Shown here: piece by piece, positions 10,530 through 19,800 of the stretch
Layout: each line of letters starts with the position of its first letter
How positions within the stretch are numbered: position 1 is the first letter of the stretch
From: JAAUTT01 sp963846585
GTDB lineage: Bacteria > Bacteroidota > Bacteroidia > Bacteroidales > JAAUTT01
Direction: 5' to 3'
Assembly: GCA_963846585.1 (NCBI GenBank)
Contig: CAWJWO010000001.1
Span: 124,001-188,000 of the forward strand
Length of the DNA: 64,000 bases
Translations under genes and position numbers: made by a program
Notes under the pieces: model-generated
Database searches by the model: none
Seen by the model: the letters and a program-made list of their open reading frames with translations, nothing else
What the model was told of the DNA's origin: nothing

Positions 10530-11498
10530 TTAAATGGTTATTTTATCAACAGGAAAAGGAAACAAACGATTCTTCGGTGGCAAATAATATACCCTCGGTT
10601 TGGTCCCTAATTCCTCCATAAGCTGATAGCCACCGTTATCACGAAGTAACTTGCTAAGCCTGACTGTTTCTTTAGAAGTACCATTTGTAACTGCATCTTC
10701 ATTTTCGTCGCCAAAATAGTAAACGCCATTAGGACATGCTGATACACAATATGGGAGCTTCCCTTCACGAATGCGGTCGGAACTGAATAAACATTTGCTT
10801 ACAGTGCCTTTCTTCTGAGGTACGTTTAATTCAACATCATAAATAACGTCCCTTTGCTTTTTAGTTTGATTATCAGTTTTATCAATAACCAGTTTATCAC
10901 TGGCATCTATAGGATCAAGCCAGTTGAATATACGTGCAGAATAAGGACAAGCTGCAATACAGAACCGGCATCCGATGCAACGCTCATTATCTATTAATAC
11001 AGGCCCGTCTGGCCGTTTAAATGTTGCGTCAACGGGACAAACTGAAACACATGGAGGATTATCGCAATGTTGACAAGGTTTTGGCATATAATAAGGGGAT
11101 GTATTCTCCGAATCCTGCATTTGCAATGTATTTATATGATATTGATCAGGCTTCAGGTGATGTGCCTGCTGGCATGATTGTATGCATTTGCGGGCATTTC
11201 TGCATTTGGCCAGATCAATCACCATAACAAAACGTTTGCCCGGTATTCCTTCACGTCCACGCTTCTGATTTGCTCTAAGTAACTTTATAGTTGTAGTTCT
11301 CATTGAATTTTTATCCACCTCAGCTAATTCACCTTTTTCAGTAAGCACTTTAATTCTGGTATGTGACTTGTTTTTCGATTTCTCAAACCGATATCCTGTA
11401 TATAGTGCCGCACTTCCGGCTATGATACCAGAACCGAACAATCCTAAGTTTTGTAAGAATTTCCTTCTTGACGGCCTTTTATTTTCCTTTTCTTCCAT
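10530..11498 (-). CDS. Tat-exported 4Fe-4S ferredoxin-like oxidoreductase subunit
   Basis: 322 residues. A twin-arginine motif SRRKFLQ (residues 10-16) precedes a hydrophobic segment, so the protein is predicted to be exported folded and perhaps membrane-anchored. The body is the DmsB/HybA/NrfC-type ferredoxin fold: a first cluster motif around residue 99, then CQHCDNPPCVSVCP, CIGCRFCIAACP, and a C-terminal Cys group around CLFSSDR and CVSACP. In the first motif the second Cys of the usual C-x2-C-x2-C-x3-C pattern is Ala102 (C99, A102, C105, C109). This may give a 3Fe-4S or altered cluster. Such proteins usually pass electrons between a molybdopterin enzyme and a NrfD-type membrane subunit, but no partner gene is adjacent here. 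Confidence 0.85.
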   Translation of the reverse strand: MEEKENKRPSRRKFLQNLGLFGSGIIAGSAALYTGYRFEKSKNKSHTRIKVLTEKGELAEVDKNSMRTTTIKLLRANQKRGREGIPGKRFVMVIDLAKCRNARKCIQSCQQAHHLKPDQYHINTLQMQDSENTSPYYMPKPCQHCDNPPCVSVCPVDATFKRPDGPVLIDNERCIGCRFCIAACPYSARIFNWLDPIDASDKLVIDKTDNQTKKQRDVIYDVELNVPQKKGTVSKCLFSSDRIREGKLPYCVSACPNGVYYFGDENEDAVTNGTSKETVRLSKLLRDNGGYQLMEELGTKPRVYYLPPKNRLFPFPVDKITI

Positions 11499-11540
11499 TT
11501 TAATACAATAAAAAAAATAAATATTTAATGCGAATTAAGA

Positions 11541-11686
11541 GTTGAAAAATTTAAACCACAAAGAGCACAAAGGTTTACACAAAGTAACACAAAGGATCAA
11601 ATCCTTATAATTGATGAAATCAAGTATATTGTTAATTATCCTTTGTGTACCTTAGTGATTGACTTAGTGTACCTTTGTGGTAAAAT
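11541..11686 (+). mobile_element. MITE-like 146-bp element, copy 1
   Basis: This intergenic segment reads as a near-identical reverse complement of 43253-43399, by eye about 85% identical over its length. Its ends are imperfect inverted repeats built from ACCACAAAG and CTTTGTGGT, and the interior has several ACACAAAG motifs. It encodes no protein and fits a small non-autonomous element. It accounts for most of the gene-less stretch 11499-11841; the remainder is AT-rich with no signal I recognise. Confidence 0.75.
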
Positions 11687-11818
11687 TAATTTCATAATTT
11701 AAAATTAATTTGCATACTTTATTAATGTTTGTCTATTCTTCTTGACATAATATATACAAACAATTCAGTTGTCAAATAAGTTTGTTCTCTAAATAAATAA
11801 ACATTAATAAGAAATAAA

Positions 11819-11851
11819 AACTAAGCACTATGCACTTAGCACTATGCACTT
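11819..11851. repeat. ACTAAGC/ACTATGC heptamer array
   Basis: Units read ACTAAGC, ACTATGC, ACTTAGC, ACTATGC, with period 7. The array overlaps the 3-prime end of the K+ channel gene: its TAG stop (11842-11844) lies inside a GCATAGT unit. Confidence 0.85.
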
Positions 11852-12855
11852 ATTTTATTGTTTCCCTTAAAAGAATTAATTGCAGATATTTTGCCCAGGA
11901 CAAAAATAAAATCTTTCTTATTTAAAATGGTTTCATGAACAGGATTAATTAAATAACTGCCATTTTCCCGCTTTATTCCGATAAAGTTAAGATTTCCATT
12001 ACTTTTTTCATGCAATTGTCCAACAGTAGTCACCTCGTTTGTAACAAAATAACTGCATTCCAGTTCTTCGAGCTGAATTTCCTCAGCTTTTTCAACCATC
12101 AGGTAATCGAGAAATTCAACTATATCAGGTTGTGCAATCATACGGGCCATTTGTTGGCCGCTTATTTTATCCGGCATAATTACGTGTGATGCCCCAGCAG
12201 TTTTTAATTTTTTAATTGTATTAAAATTAATAGCCCTGCTGATAATGGTTATGTGAGGGTTAATCTCGTGAGTTGTTAACACTACAAAAAGATTTTCCTC
12301 ATCGGTAGGCAATACGCTTATCAAAGCTTTTGCCCTTAATATTCCTGCTCTTATCAACACTTCATCACTGGAAGGATCGTCTTCAATATAAAGTAAATAG
12401 CTTTTGAGCTGTATCTCTTTGATTTTATTTTCACGGCTCTCAATTACAACCAGTGGAATTTTATGGTTGACAAGTTCTTCTACGGCCTGAGAACCATTTC
12501 GACCATATCCAACTACAATTACGTGATTTTCAAGTTTATCAATTTCTTTTTTCACTTTGGAATATTTATAATAGTTACGAAATACACCACTTACAATATA
12601 TCTGGCTAAAGTAGAAGCTGAATAGGCAAAAATTCCAAAGCTAAAAATAATAAATAATGATGTGAATATTTTACCATGTGGAGATAAAGGATGAACTTCG
12701 CCATAGCCTACTGTGGTAACTGTGATTATGGTCATGAAAAAACCATCAAGGAAAGAATATCCTTCAATGGCACAAAACCCTGTTATACCAATTATTACAG
12801 TTATTGCAATAAGAAATAATGAATAATAAACAGGTTTTAGCCCTTCTAATTTCAT
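11842..12855 (-). CDS. Two-TM potassium channel with RCK (TrkA-N/TrkA-C) domains
   Basis: 337 residues. TM1 is about residues 10-30. The pore loop carries the K+ selectivity filter TVGYGE at 48-53, and TM2 is about 66-88. A Rossmann RCK domain begins near residue 112 with the dinucleotide-binding motif VVGYGRNG; a TrkA-C-like domain covers about 260-330 and ends at GKISAINSF. This is the MthK/Kch architecture: a tetrameric inner-membrane K+ channel gated by a cytoplasmic ligand ring (Ca2+, nucleotide or similar; which one cannot be told). The last two residues and the stop come from a heptamer array, and both flanks carry inward-pointing arrays. Confidence 0.92.
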   Translation of the reverse strand: MKLEGLKPVYYSLFLIAITVIIGITGFCAIEGYSFLDGFFMTIITVTTVGYGEVHPLSPHGKIFTSLFIIFSFGIFAYSASTLARYIVSGVFRNYYKYSKVKKEIDKLENHVIVVGYGRNGSQAVEELVNHKIPLVVIESRENKIKEIQLKSYLLYIEDDPSSDEVLIRAGILRAKALISVLPTDEENLFVVLTTHEINPHITIISRAINFNTIKKLKTAGASHVIMPDKISGQQMARMIAQPDIVEFLDYLMVEKAEEIQLEELECSYFVTNEVTTVGQLHEKSNGNLNFIGIKRENGSYLINPVHETILNKKDFIFVLGKISAINSFKGNNKISA

Positions 12856-12863
12856 AATTGAAA

Positions 12864-12971
12864 TAGTGCTTAGTGCTTAGTGCTTAGTGCTTAGTGCTTA
12901 GTGCTAAGTTGTTAGTTGCTAGTTGTTAGTTGTTAGTTGTTAGAAGAATTTGTTTATAAAGTTTATAAACC
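12864..12971. repeat. GCTTAGT array, TTAGTTG array and TTTATAAAG units
   Basis: Starting 9 bases from the K+ channel start codon, about six GCTTAGT units (12864-12906) run into about five TTAGTTG units (12907-12943), then TTTATAAAG-type units (12952-12971). The same family order relative to a start codon recurs at 26353 and, on the other strand, at 52630. Confidence 0.88.
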
Positions 12972-13000
12972 CAATTTGTCATTATACACTAATTAGCAAA

Positions 13001-13609
13001 TTATTCATGGTGTCTGTCTTGCAATACTCTGGCAACATCTTCAATCCTGTAACTTTTAGCAGATAATAATACCAAAAAATGATACATAAGGTCAGCTGCC
13101 TCGTTTAAGAACAAATCATCGTTTTGATCTTTCGATTCAATTATAAGTTCTATCGCTTCTTCACCAACTTTTTGGGCAATTTTATTTATTCCCTTTTTAA
13201 AAAGTTTGGTTGTATATGAGCCTTCCGGCAATTCAAATTTACGTTTATCAATTAAATCCTGTAAAAATTTAATAAAAGAGAGTAAATTTTCATTCTTTTC
13301 GTTAAAACATGTATCCAAACCTGTATGACAGACTGGTCCCCGTGGGTTAACCTTTATTAATAATGTATCTTTATCACAATCTTCAATTATTTCAATAACA
13401 TCCAAAAAGTTACCACTCTCTTCTCCTTTGGTCCAAAGCCTGTTTTTGGTCCTGCTGAAAAAAGTTACCAATCTTTCCTGTTTAGTCTTCTCAAAAGCCT
13501 CCTGATTCATAAAACCAAGCATAAGTACTTTATCAGTCTTATAATCCTGAATAATTGCCGGAATTAATCCGTTAAGTTTATTGAAGTTGATGTTTTTAGA
13601 TATACCCAT
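13001..13609 (-). CDS. hisIE: Bifunctional phosphoribosyl-AMP cyclohydrolase / phosphoribosyl-ATP diphosphatase
   Basis: 202 residues, the usual length for the fusion. The N-terminal cyclohydrolase half (about 1-115) has LMLGFMNQEAF, FFSRTKNRLWTKGEESGN and the metal-binding stretch RGPVCHTGLDTCF. The C-terminal MazG-like pyrophosphohydrolase half has KVGEEAIELIIE and the acidic helix NEAADLMYHFLVLL. It performs steps 2 and 3 of histidine synthesis in the cytoplasm. It is the last gene of the his operon and starts 5 bases after hisF ends. Confidence 0.96.
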   Translation of the reverse strand: MGISKNINFNKLNGLIPAIIQDYKTDKVLMLGFMNQEAFEKTKQERLVTFFSRTKNRLWTKGEESGNFLDVIEIIEDCDKDTLLIKVNPRGPVCHTGLDTCFNEKNENLLSFIKFLQDLIDKRKFELPEGSYTTKLFKKGINKIAQKVGEEAIELIIESKDQNDDLFLNEAADLMYHFLVLLSAKSYRIEDVARVLQDRHHE

Positions 13610-13613
13610 AAAT

Positions 13614-14375
13614 TTATGAATTAATTCTTACTACAATACCATTATTTGAAAGATATCCTTTAAGTTCAGGAATTGTAATTTCATTATAGTGAAATACACT
13701 GGCAGCTAAACCGGCATCGGCTTTCCCTTTTGTAAATACATCCCTGAAATGTTCCATATTTCCTGCCCCACCTGAAGCAATAATTGGAATGGTAAGATTT
13801 TCAGACAAATAAGCTAGTGCTTCATTTGCGAAGCCTTGTTTTACACCGTCGTGATTCATTGACGTAAACAGAATTTCACCCGCACCCCTGCTTTCAGCTT
13901 CTTTTGCCCAGGTAAACAATTCTTTATCAGTTACAATTCGTCCACCATTTTTGTACACATTCCACTTATTGTTTTCCAATTTGGCATCAATAGCTACTAC
14001 TACGAACTGGCTTCCAAATCCCCTGGCAATTTTATCAATTAGTTCCGGATTTTGAACCGCGGCAGAATTTATGGAAAGTTTATCGCAACCGGCACTTAAA
14101 AGAACTTCGGCATCAGCTAATTCGTTTACTCCTCCTCCTACAGTAAATGGAATATTTATGTGCCTGGAAATCCGGTAAACCAATTCCACCATAGTTTTTC
14201 GCCTTTCATGGGAAGCGGTAATATCAAGAAATACCAATTCATCGGCTCCCTGGCGGGCATACAATGCTCCAAGTTCAACAGGATCGCCTACATTTTTAAT
14301 ATTTTCGAAGTTTATTCCTTTGACAGTCTGCCCATCTTTTATATCAAGGCAGGGAATAATACGTTTTGCCAGCAT
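13614..14375 (-). CDS. hisF: Imidazole glycerol phosphate synthase, cyclase subunit
   Basis: 253 residues, a (beta/alpha)8 barrel. The N-terminal catalytic Asp is in IPCLDIKDGQTVKG and the second in VVAIDAKLENN. Phosphate-binding glycine motifs are TVGGGV and ASGGAGN. With HisH it makes imidazole glycerol phosphate and AICAR. A repeat-filled spacer of 336 bases separates it from hisA, unusual inside this operon. Confidence 0.97.
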   Translation of the reverse strand: MLAKRIIPCLDIKDGQTVKGINFENIKNVGDPVELGALYARQGADELVFLDITASHERRKTMVELVYRISRHINIPFTVGGGVNELADAEVLLSAGCDKLSINSAAVQNPELIDKIARGFGSQFVVVAIDAKLENNKWNVYKNGGRIVTDKELFTWAKEAESRGAGEILFTSMNHDGVKQGFANEALAYLSENLTIPIIASGGAGNMEHFRDVFTKGKADAGLAASVFHYNEITIPELKGYLSNNGIVVRINS

Positions 14376-14388
14376 AGGATTAGTATTT

Positions 14389-14707
<319 letters not shown>

Positions 14708-14711
14708 TTTT

Positions 14712-15434
14712 TTAAATCAGGAATCTTTTGAGATCTTTCAGCAATATTCTGCCTTCATAGAGGGCTTTGCCAATTATTACTGAATAAAGGCCTTTACTGT
14801 TTAATTCGTCAATTTCTTCAATTTTAGTAATTCCTCCGCTTGCAATAATATTAAACATCGGGAATTTCTTAATCAATTGTTCATACAGTTCAACAGCTGT
14901 GCCCTGTAGCATACCATCACGGGAAATATCAGTACATAATACATATTTGACATCCTTTTTCCGGTATTCTTCAAAGAAATCAAAAATATCCTTCTCTGTA
15001 ATATCCTGCCAACCCGACACCGCTATTTTACCATCTTTTGTATCGGCCCCTAAAATAATTTTTTCAGCACCATACCATAAAATCCATTTGGTAAATAAAT
15101 CAGGATCGGTGACGGCTATGCTTCCAATAATAGCCTGATCAGCCCCGCAGTCAAATATTACACGCAAATCTTCTTCAGTTTTTATTCCTCCGCCAAAATC
15201 AATGAATAAATTAGTATTAACCTTAATTCTCTCTAAAATTTTATAGTTCACAACATGTTTTTGCCTGGCTCCATCCAGATCAACCATATGCAAATACTTT
15301 ATTCCATTATCTTCAAACATTCTTGCAACATCCAAAGGATTATTATTGTATACCTTTTGCATGGAATAATCGCCTTGTGATAATCTGACGCACTTACCAT
15401 CAATCAAATCAATTGCAGGTACTATCCTGATCAT
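14712..15434 (-). CDS. hisA: Phosphoribosylformimino-AICAR-ribotide isomerase
   Basis: 240 residues, a (beta/alpha)8 barrel homologous to HisF. Catalytic Asp8 is in VPAIDLIDGKCVRL and the second Asp in CTDISRDGMLQG. Phosphate loops are FGGGIKT and ASGGI. It isomerises ProFAR to PRFAR, the substrate of HisHF. Its start overlaps the hisH stop by 4 bases, indicating translational coupling. Confidence 0.97.
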   Translation of the reverse strand: MIRIVPAIDLIDGKCVRLSQGDYSMQKVYNNNPLDVARMFEDNGIKYLHMVDLDGARQKHVVNYKILERIKVNTNLFIDFGGGIKTEEDLRVIFDCGADQAIIGSIAVTDPDLFTKWILWYGAEKIILGADTKDGKIAVSGWQDITEKDIFDFFEEYRKKDVKYVLCTDISRDGMLQGTAVELYEQLIKKFPMFNIIASGGITKIEEIDELNSKGLYSVIIGKALYEGRILLKDLKRFLI

Positions 15435-16030
15435 AACATTAAAAAGTTTTTAAGTATACCGCTCCCGATACTGCCGCTTTTTTCAGGATGAAACTGCGTA
15501 GCATAAAAATTATCCTTATGCAAAGCCGAACTATATGGTTGAATATAATCAGTAACAGAAGCCGTATATTCTCCAATTGTGGCAAAATAACTATGAACAA
15601 AATAAACATAGCTGTTTTCCATGGTTGTATCAAACAAGGCTGATTTTAAACTGGTTATAGTATTCCAACCCATTTGAGGTATTTTAAATACATGTGCTTG
15701 TCCATTAGTTATATTAAATTTTTTAACCTGCAGGTCAAATATGCCTAAACATGATGTATCCCCTTCCTCAGAATGTTTGCACATTAACTGTAACCCCAGG
15801 CATATGCCTAAAACGGGTTGTTTTAGTGAAACAATCAATTTATCCAGCTTATGTTCCCTTAAATATTTCATTGTGTTATGTGCTTCTCCAACACCCGGGA
15901 AAATTACCTTATCAGCACTTTTAATTTTTTCAGGGTCAGCTGTTATTTCCGGTTCAATACCCAACCGTTGCAAAGCAAAATACACGGATTGAATATTGCC
16001 CGAATTGTATTTTATAATTACAATCTTCAT
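15431..16030 (-). CDS. hisH: Imidazole glycerol phosphate synthase, glutamine amidotransferase subunit
   Basis: 199 residues, class I glutamine amidotransferase. The nucleophile is Cys77 in GICLGLQLM, and the triad is completed by His181 and Glu183 in QFHPEKSG. The oxyanion-strand region is PGVGEAHNTM. It supplies ammonia from glutamine to HisF. It overlaps hisA by 4 bases. Confidence 0.97.
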   Translation of the reverse strand: MKIVIIKYNSGNIQSVYFALQRLGIEPEITADPEKIKSADKVIFPGVGEAHNTMKYLREHKLDKLIVSLKQPVLGICLGLQLMCKHSEEGDTSCLGIFDLQVKKFNITNGQAHVFKIPQMGWNTITSLKSALFDTTMENSYVYFVHSYFATIGEYTASVTDYIQPYSSALHKDNFYATQFHPEKSGSIGSGILKNFLML

Positions 16031-16080
16031 TTATATGTTTATATGTTTATAAGGTTTATAAGGTTTATAAGGTTTATAAC
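16031..16080. repeat. TTTATAAGG 9-mer array
   Basis: Directly abutting the hisH start codon, degenerate TTTATATG units give way to three GGTTTATAA 9-mers. It lies in the short hisB-hisH spacer. Confidence 0.85.
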
Positions 16081-16112
16081 TAAACTTCATCACTTAAGTC
16101 ATTTTTCTTTAA

Positions 16113-17237
16113 TTACAGTATTCCCTTTGTTGATGGCAATTCGTCATTAAACACATCCCGTCTGATGGCATTTTTAACGGCCCTTGCAAAAGCTTTGAAT
16201 ATGCTTTCAATTTTATGATGTTCATTGGTTCCTTCTGCATGGATATTCAGATTCATATGTGCAGCATCACTAAGCGATTTAAAGAAATGATAAAACATCT
16301 CGGTTGGAACATCCCCAATCTTTTCGCGTTTGAATTCAGCATTCCAAACTAACCATGATCTGCCACCAAAATCCATAGCCACACTTGACAAACAATCATC
16401 CATAGGTAAAACAAATCCATATCTTTCCAAACCGCGTTTATTGCCGAGGGCTTTTAAAAGTGCTTCACCTATTGCTATACCAGTATCTTCAATAGTATGA
16501 TGTTCGTCAACATGCAAATCGCCTTTAACCTTTACAGTAAGATTTATACCCGAGTGACGTGATATCTGGTCGAGCATATGGTCGAAAAACCCCAATCCTG
16601 TATAAATATCAGATTTTCCGGTACCGTCCAGATCAAGTTCAACATAGATATTTGTTTCGCCGGTTATTCTTTGTATGGTAGCTTTTCTTTCTACGGATGC
16701 CAGGTAAGAATATATATTTTCCCAATCGGATGTAATTAATACACATGAGCTTTTAATATTATCGTCAATATTTTCTAAGGTTAAGTCAGTGCTGACCAGA
16801 ATTCCTTTAGCACCAAGGTTTTTTGCAAGCATTATGTCCGTTATCCTATCCCCTATCACAAATGAGCTTTCCAGGTCGTATTCCCTGGAAAAGTATTCCT
16901 TTAGCATAGCAGTACCGGGTTTTCGTGTCGGAAGATTATCCTGTGGGAACGATTTGTCAATGTGTATTGCATCAAAAGATATTCCTTCGTTTTCAAACGC
17001 TTTTAACATTTTATTTTGTACCATCCAAAAGGCTTTTTCCGGATACAGCTCTGTACCAAGCCCGTCCTGATTAGTAACCATGACTAATATAAAATCAAGT
17101 TTTTTACGGATATTGTATAAATTACGAAACACGCCAGGATAGAACTCAAGTTTTTCAAACGAATCGACCTGAAAATCATCCGGAGGTTCTTTTATTAGTG
17201 TACCGTCCCTGTCAATAAAAAGCACTTTTTTAATCAT
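16113..17237 (-). CDS. hisB: Bifunctional histidinol-phosphatase / imidazoleglycerol-phosphate dehydratase
   Basis: 374 residues. The N-terminal HAD phosphatase (about 1-165) has the nucleophile motif FIDRDGTLI and the later VIGDRITD motif. The Cys-rich zinc loop of the E. coli enzyme is not visible; the region reads KSFPQDNLPTRKPG. The C-terminal dehydratase has FFDHMLDQISRHSG, DEHHTIEDTGI and NEHHKIESIFKA, which bind the two manganese ions. It catalyses the dehydratase and phosphatase steps. It overlaps hisC by 4 bases. Confidence 0.96.
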   Translation of the reverse strand: MIKKVLFIDRDGTLIKEPPDDFQVDSFEKLEFYPGVFRNLYNIRKKLDFILVMVTNQDGLGTELYPEKAFWMVQNKMLKAFENEGISFDAIHIDKSFPQDNLPTRKPGTAMLKEYFSREYDLESSFVIGDRITDIMLAKNLGAKGILVSTDLTLENIDDNIKSSCVLITSDWENIYSYLASVERKATIQRITGETNIYVELDLDGTGKSDIYTGLGFFDHMLDQISRHSGINLTVKVKGDLHVDEHHTIEDTGIAIGEALLKALGNKRGLERYGFVLPMDDCLSSVAMDFGGRSWLVWNAEFKREKIGDVPTEMFYHFFKSLSDAAHMNLNIHAEGTNEHHKIESIFKAFARAVKNAIRRDVFNDELPSTKGIL

Positions 17238-18283
17238 ACATTATTTTCTTTTTCGAATTTAATCATTGCATTATACAATTTCCTGTTTTCCGGTTTACTT
17301 CCTATAGTTATCCTTAAACAACCCTCGCAATGCTGAACTCTCGATCTGTCACGTACAATTACCTGACAATTAATTAAATAATCGTATATTTCCCCTGGGT
17401 CATTAACTTTAATAAGTATAAAATTTGCATCAGACGGATAAATTTTAAGTATTGTTTTTAATCCGGATAGTTTTTTAATTAACTCTTCACGTTGGTAAAT
17501 TATTTCTTTAACCAGTTTATCCTTCCTTTTAACGTTTTGCAATGCCTCAAGGACTATTTGCTGGGTTAATTTATTAACATTATAGGGATATTTAATTTTA
17601 TTAAGGACATCGATAATTCCGGAGGATGCAAATGCCATTCCCATTCGTAATGCAGCCATTCCCCAGGCTTTTGAAAATGTTTGCAAAATTGTGAGATTCG
17701 GATATTTAGAAATGTATTGCACTAAACTGGCCTGTTTTGAAAAATCAATATAAGCTTCATCCACAATTACCAGGCCGTTAAATTTATTTAATAGTTCCAG
17801 TATCAATTTGCTGTCTAAACTATTAGCTGTAGGATTGTTTGGTGAACATAGCATAATCAGTTTTGTACGGTTGTCAACAACTTTTAAGACTGAAGAAATA
17901 TCAAGAGAAAAATTATCATCAAGTGAAACTTTTTTAAATTCCACGGCATTGATATCGGCAGCTACCTGGTACATTCCATAAGAAGGAGAAATGGAAACAA
18001 TATTATCCAGCCTTGGTTCACAGAATGCCCTTATTAGCAAATCAATAGCTTCATCAGAACCATTTCCTAAAAAAATCTCTTCTGCTTTTACACCTTTCAA
18101 AACTGCAAGTTTCTCTTTAACTTTCAATTGCAAAGGATCGGGATAGCGGTTGAAAGGCATATTGAAAGGATTTTCATTTGCATCAAGAAAAACACCTTTA
18201 TCCCCTTTGAATTCATTTCTGGCAGAGGAATAAGGAGTGAGGTACCTGACATTTTCGCGAATGATGTTATTTAAATTAAACAT
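17234..18283 (-). CDS. hisC: Histidinol-phosphate aminotransferase
   Basis: 349 residues, fold-type I PLP aminotransferase. It has SPNNPTAN, VDEAYIDF (PLP Asp and Tyr), the Schiff-base Lys in TFSKAWGMAALRMG, and the C-terminal substrate Arg in LRITIGSKPEN. It transaminates imidazole acetol phosphate with glutamate. It overlaps the hisD 3-prime end by 8 bases and hisB by 4, so it is part of the polycistron. Confidence 0.96.
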   Translation of the reverse strand: MFNLNNIIRENVRYLTPYSSARNEFKGDKGVFLDANENPFNMPFNRYPDPLQLKVKEKLAVLKGVKAEEIFLGNGSDEAIDLLIRAFCEPRLDNIVSISPSYGMYQVAADINAVEFKKVSLDDNFSLDISSVLKVVDNRTKLIMLCSPNNPTANSLDSKLILELLNKFNGLVIVDEAYIDFSKQASLVQYISKYPNLTILQTFSKAWGMAALRMGMAFASSGIIDVLNKIKYPYNVNKLTQQIVLEALQNVKRKDKLVKEIIYQREELIKKLSGLKTILKIYPSDANFILIKVNDPGEIYDYLINCQVIVRDRSRVQHCEGCLRITIGSKPENRKLYNAMIKFEKENNV

Positions 18284-19584
18284 GATTATTCTTCTTATGT
18301 TCTTCTATGATGGCTTTAATACGAATGGAAGCGGCATTTTTGTGCGCTTTAAGGTCCTCCGCTTCAGCCATAATTTCAATTGTTGGCCCAATATTAAACA
18401 ATCCGTATGGACTAAGTTGCTGAAATGTAATTTTACGCATAAAGCTATCTAGATTAACGCCGTTGTAACCTTTTGCATATCCGGCTGTCGGGAGGGCATG
18501 GTTCGTTCCTGATGCATAATCTCCGGCACTCTCAGGTGAATAATTACCAATAAAAACTGATCCTGCATTAATTATTTTCTCGGCTATTAATGAGGCCTCT
18601 TCCATAGCTATGATTAAATGTTCAGGGGCATATTCATTGGCAATATCCAACATTTCCTCTGTTGAATCCAAAACAATTGCTTTACTGTTTAAGAGAGCTT
18701 TGATTGCAATTTCCTTTCTGGGCAAAGATTCTAACTGTATATCTATTTCCTTATTAATGGGTTCTATAATTTCTTCACAACAGGTGAACAGGATGACCTG
18801 GCTGTCTGCCCCATGTTCAGCTTGAGATAGTAAATCGGCTGCTACAAAAGATGGAATTGACGTAGCATCAGCCATTATTGCCACTTCTGAAGGGCCGAGG
18901 CATATCGATTGCTACACCGTGCATGGCAACGAGTTGTTTAGCGGCGGTAACATATAAATTACCAGGTCCGAATATTTTGTCAACATGAGGTACTGTACTT
19001 GTACCATATGCCATTGCGGCTATTGATTGAATGCCTCCGATTTTAAATATCCTGTTTAACCCAATTAGCCTGGCAGTATATAATATGGCAGGATGAACTT
19101 TCGATTCATGGTTTGGAGGCGTACACAGGATTATTTGTTTGCAACCGGCAAGTTTAGCCGGGATACCCAGCATCAGCACAGTTGAAAACAATGGAGCCGA
19201 ACCACCCGGAATATATAACCCGACTTTTTCTATTGGTACTGATTTTTGCCAGCACAAAACCCCTGGTGTTGTTTCAATAATTTTGCGAACAGAAACCTGT
19301 GCAGAATGAAATTTTTCGATGTTTTCCCTCGCTGTCATTATGGCTTTTTTTAAGTCAGGTGCAACCATACCTTCAGCCTCATCAAATTCCTCAGGCAACA
19401 CATTAAAGTCATTTATAGCAACTTTATCATATTTATATGTATAACCTTTTACAGCATCATCTCCATTAGTTTTAATATTATTCAGAATATCGGCAACAAC
19501 CTTGTTAACGATTTTGTCGCTTAATGCCGGCCTTTTAAGAATAACATTCCATGTGTCCCGGGTGGGGTGGCTAATTATTTTCAT
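18276..19584 (-). pseudogene. hisD: Histidinol dehydrogenase with a frameshift
   Basis: Two overlapping frames together make a normal-length HisD. Residues 1-231 (start 19584) include the NAD/histidinol regions VGLYIPGGSAPLFSTVLML and FGPGNLYVTAAKQLV. The second frame (18276-18884) continues with SQAEHGADSQV (zinc and catalytic region), the NYSPESAGDYASG motif and GTNHALPTAGYAKG. The join falls at 18893-18901, where the conserved MPAGPSEVAIMAD would be restored by adding two bases within the Ala codon. No other damage is visible, and the operon neighbours are intact. It could be a recent inactivating deletion or a sequencing/assembly error. If real, the cell would be a histidine auxotroph. 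Confidence 0.9.
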
Positions 19585-19603
19585 TGTTTTCAGATGTCTG
19601 ATT

Positions 19604-19790
19604 TTAGTTGTTAGTTGTTAGTTGTTAGTAAAAAGTGATGATGTAATAAATTAATTATTAATTTAATACGTATTTTTTATTTTCAAATTAGCATATTTTC
19701 AAATTTTCAAATTTTATTTGTCATTAGTAATCAGTAATTTGTAATTATAATTTGCACATCTGCACATAAGCACATTTTCAGGTTCCTGGT
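19604..19790. repeat. TTAGTTG array, TTTTCAAA units and CCTGGTT remnant between hisD and hisG
   Basis: TTAGTTG heptamers (19604-19628) start 20 bases upstream of hisD. Then come TTTTCAAA 8-mers (about 19680-19710), AGTAATTTGTAATT, two GCACATCT-like units, and TTCCTGGTT next to the hisG stop. The spacer holds nothing else that I recognise. Confidence 0.8.
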
Positions 19791-19800
19791 TCTCACTTCA

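Noticed and set aside
18868..18905. Programmed ribosomal frameshift in hisD
   Set aside because: No slippery heptamer or downstream structure is apparent, HisD is not known to need one, and the shift removes bases of a conserved codon.
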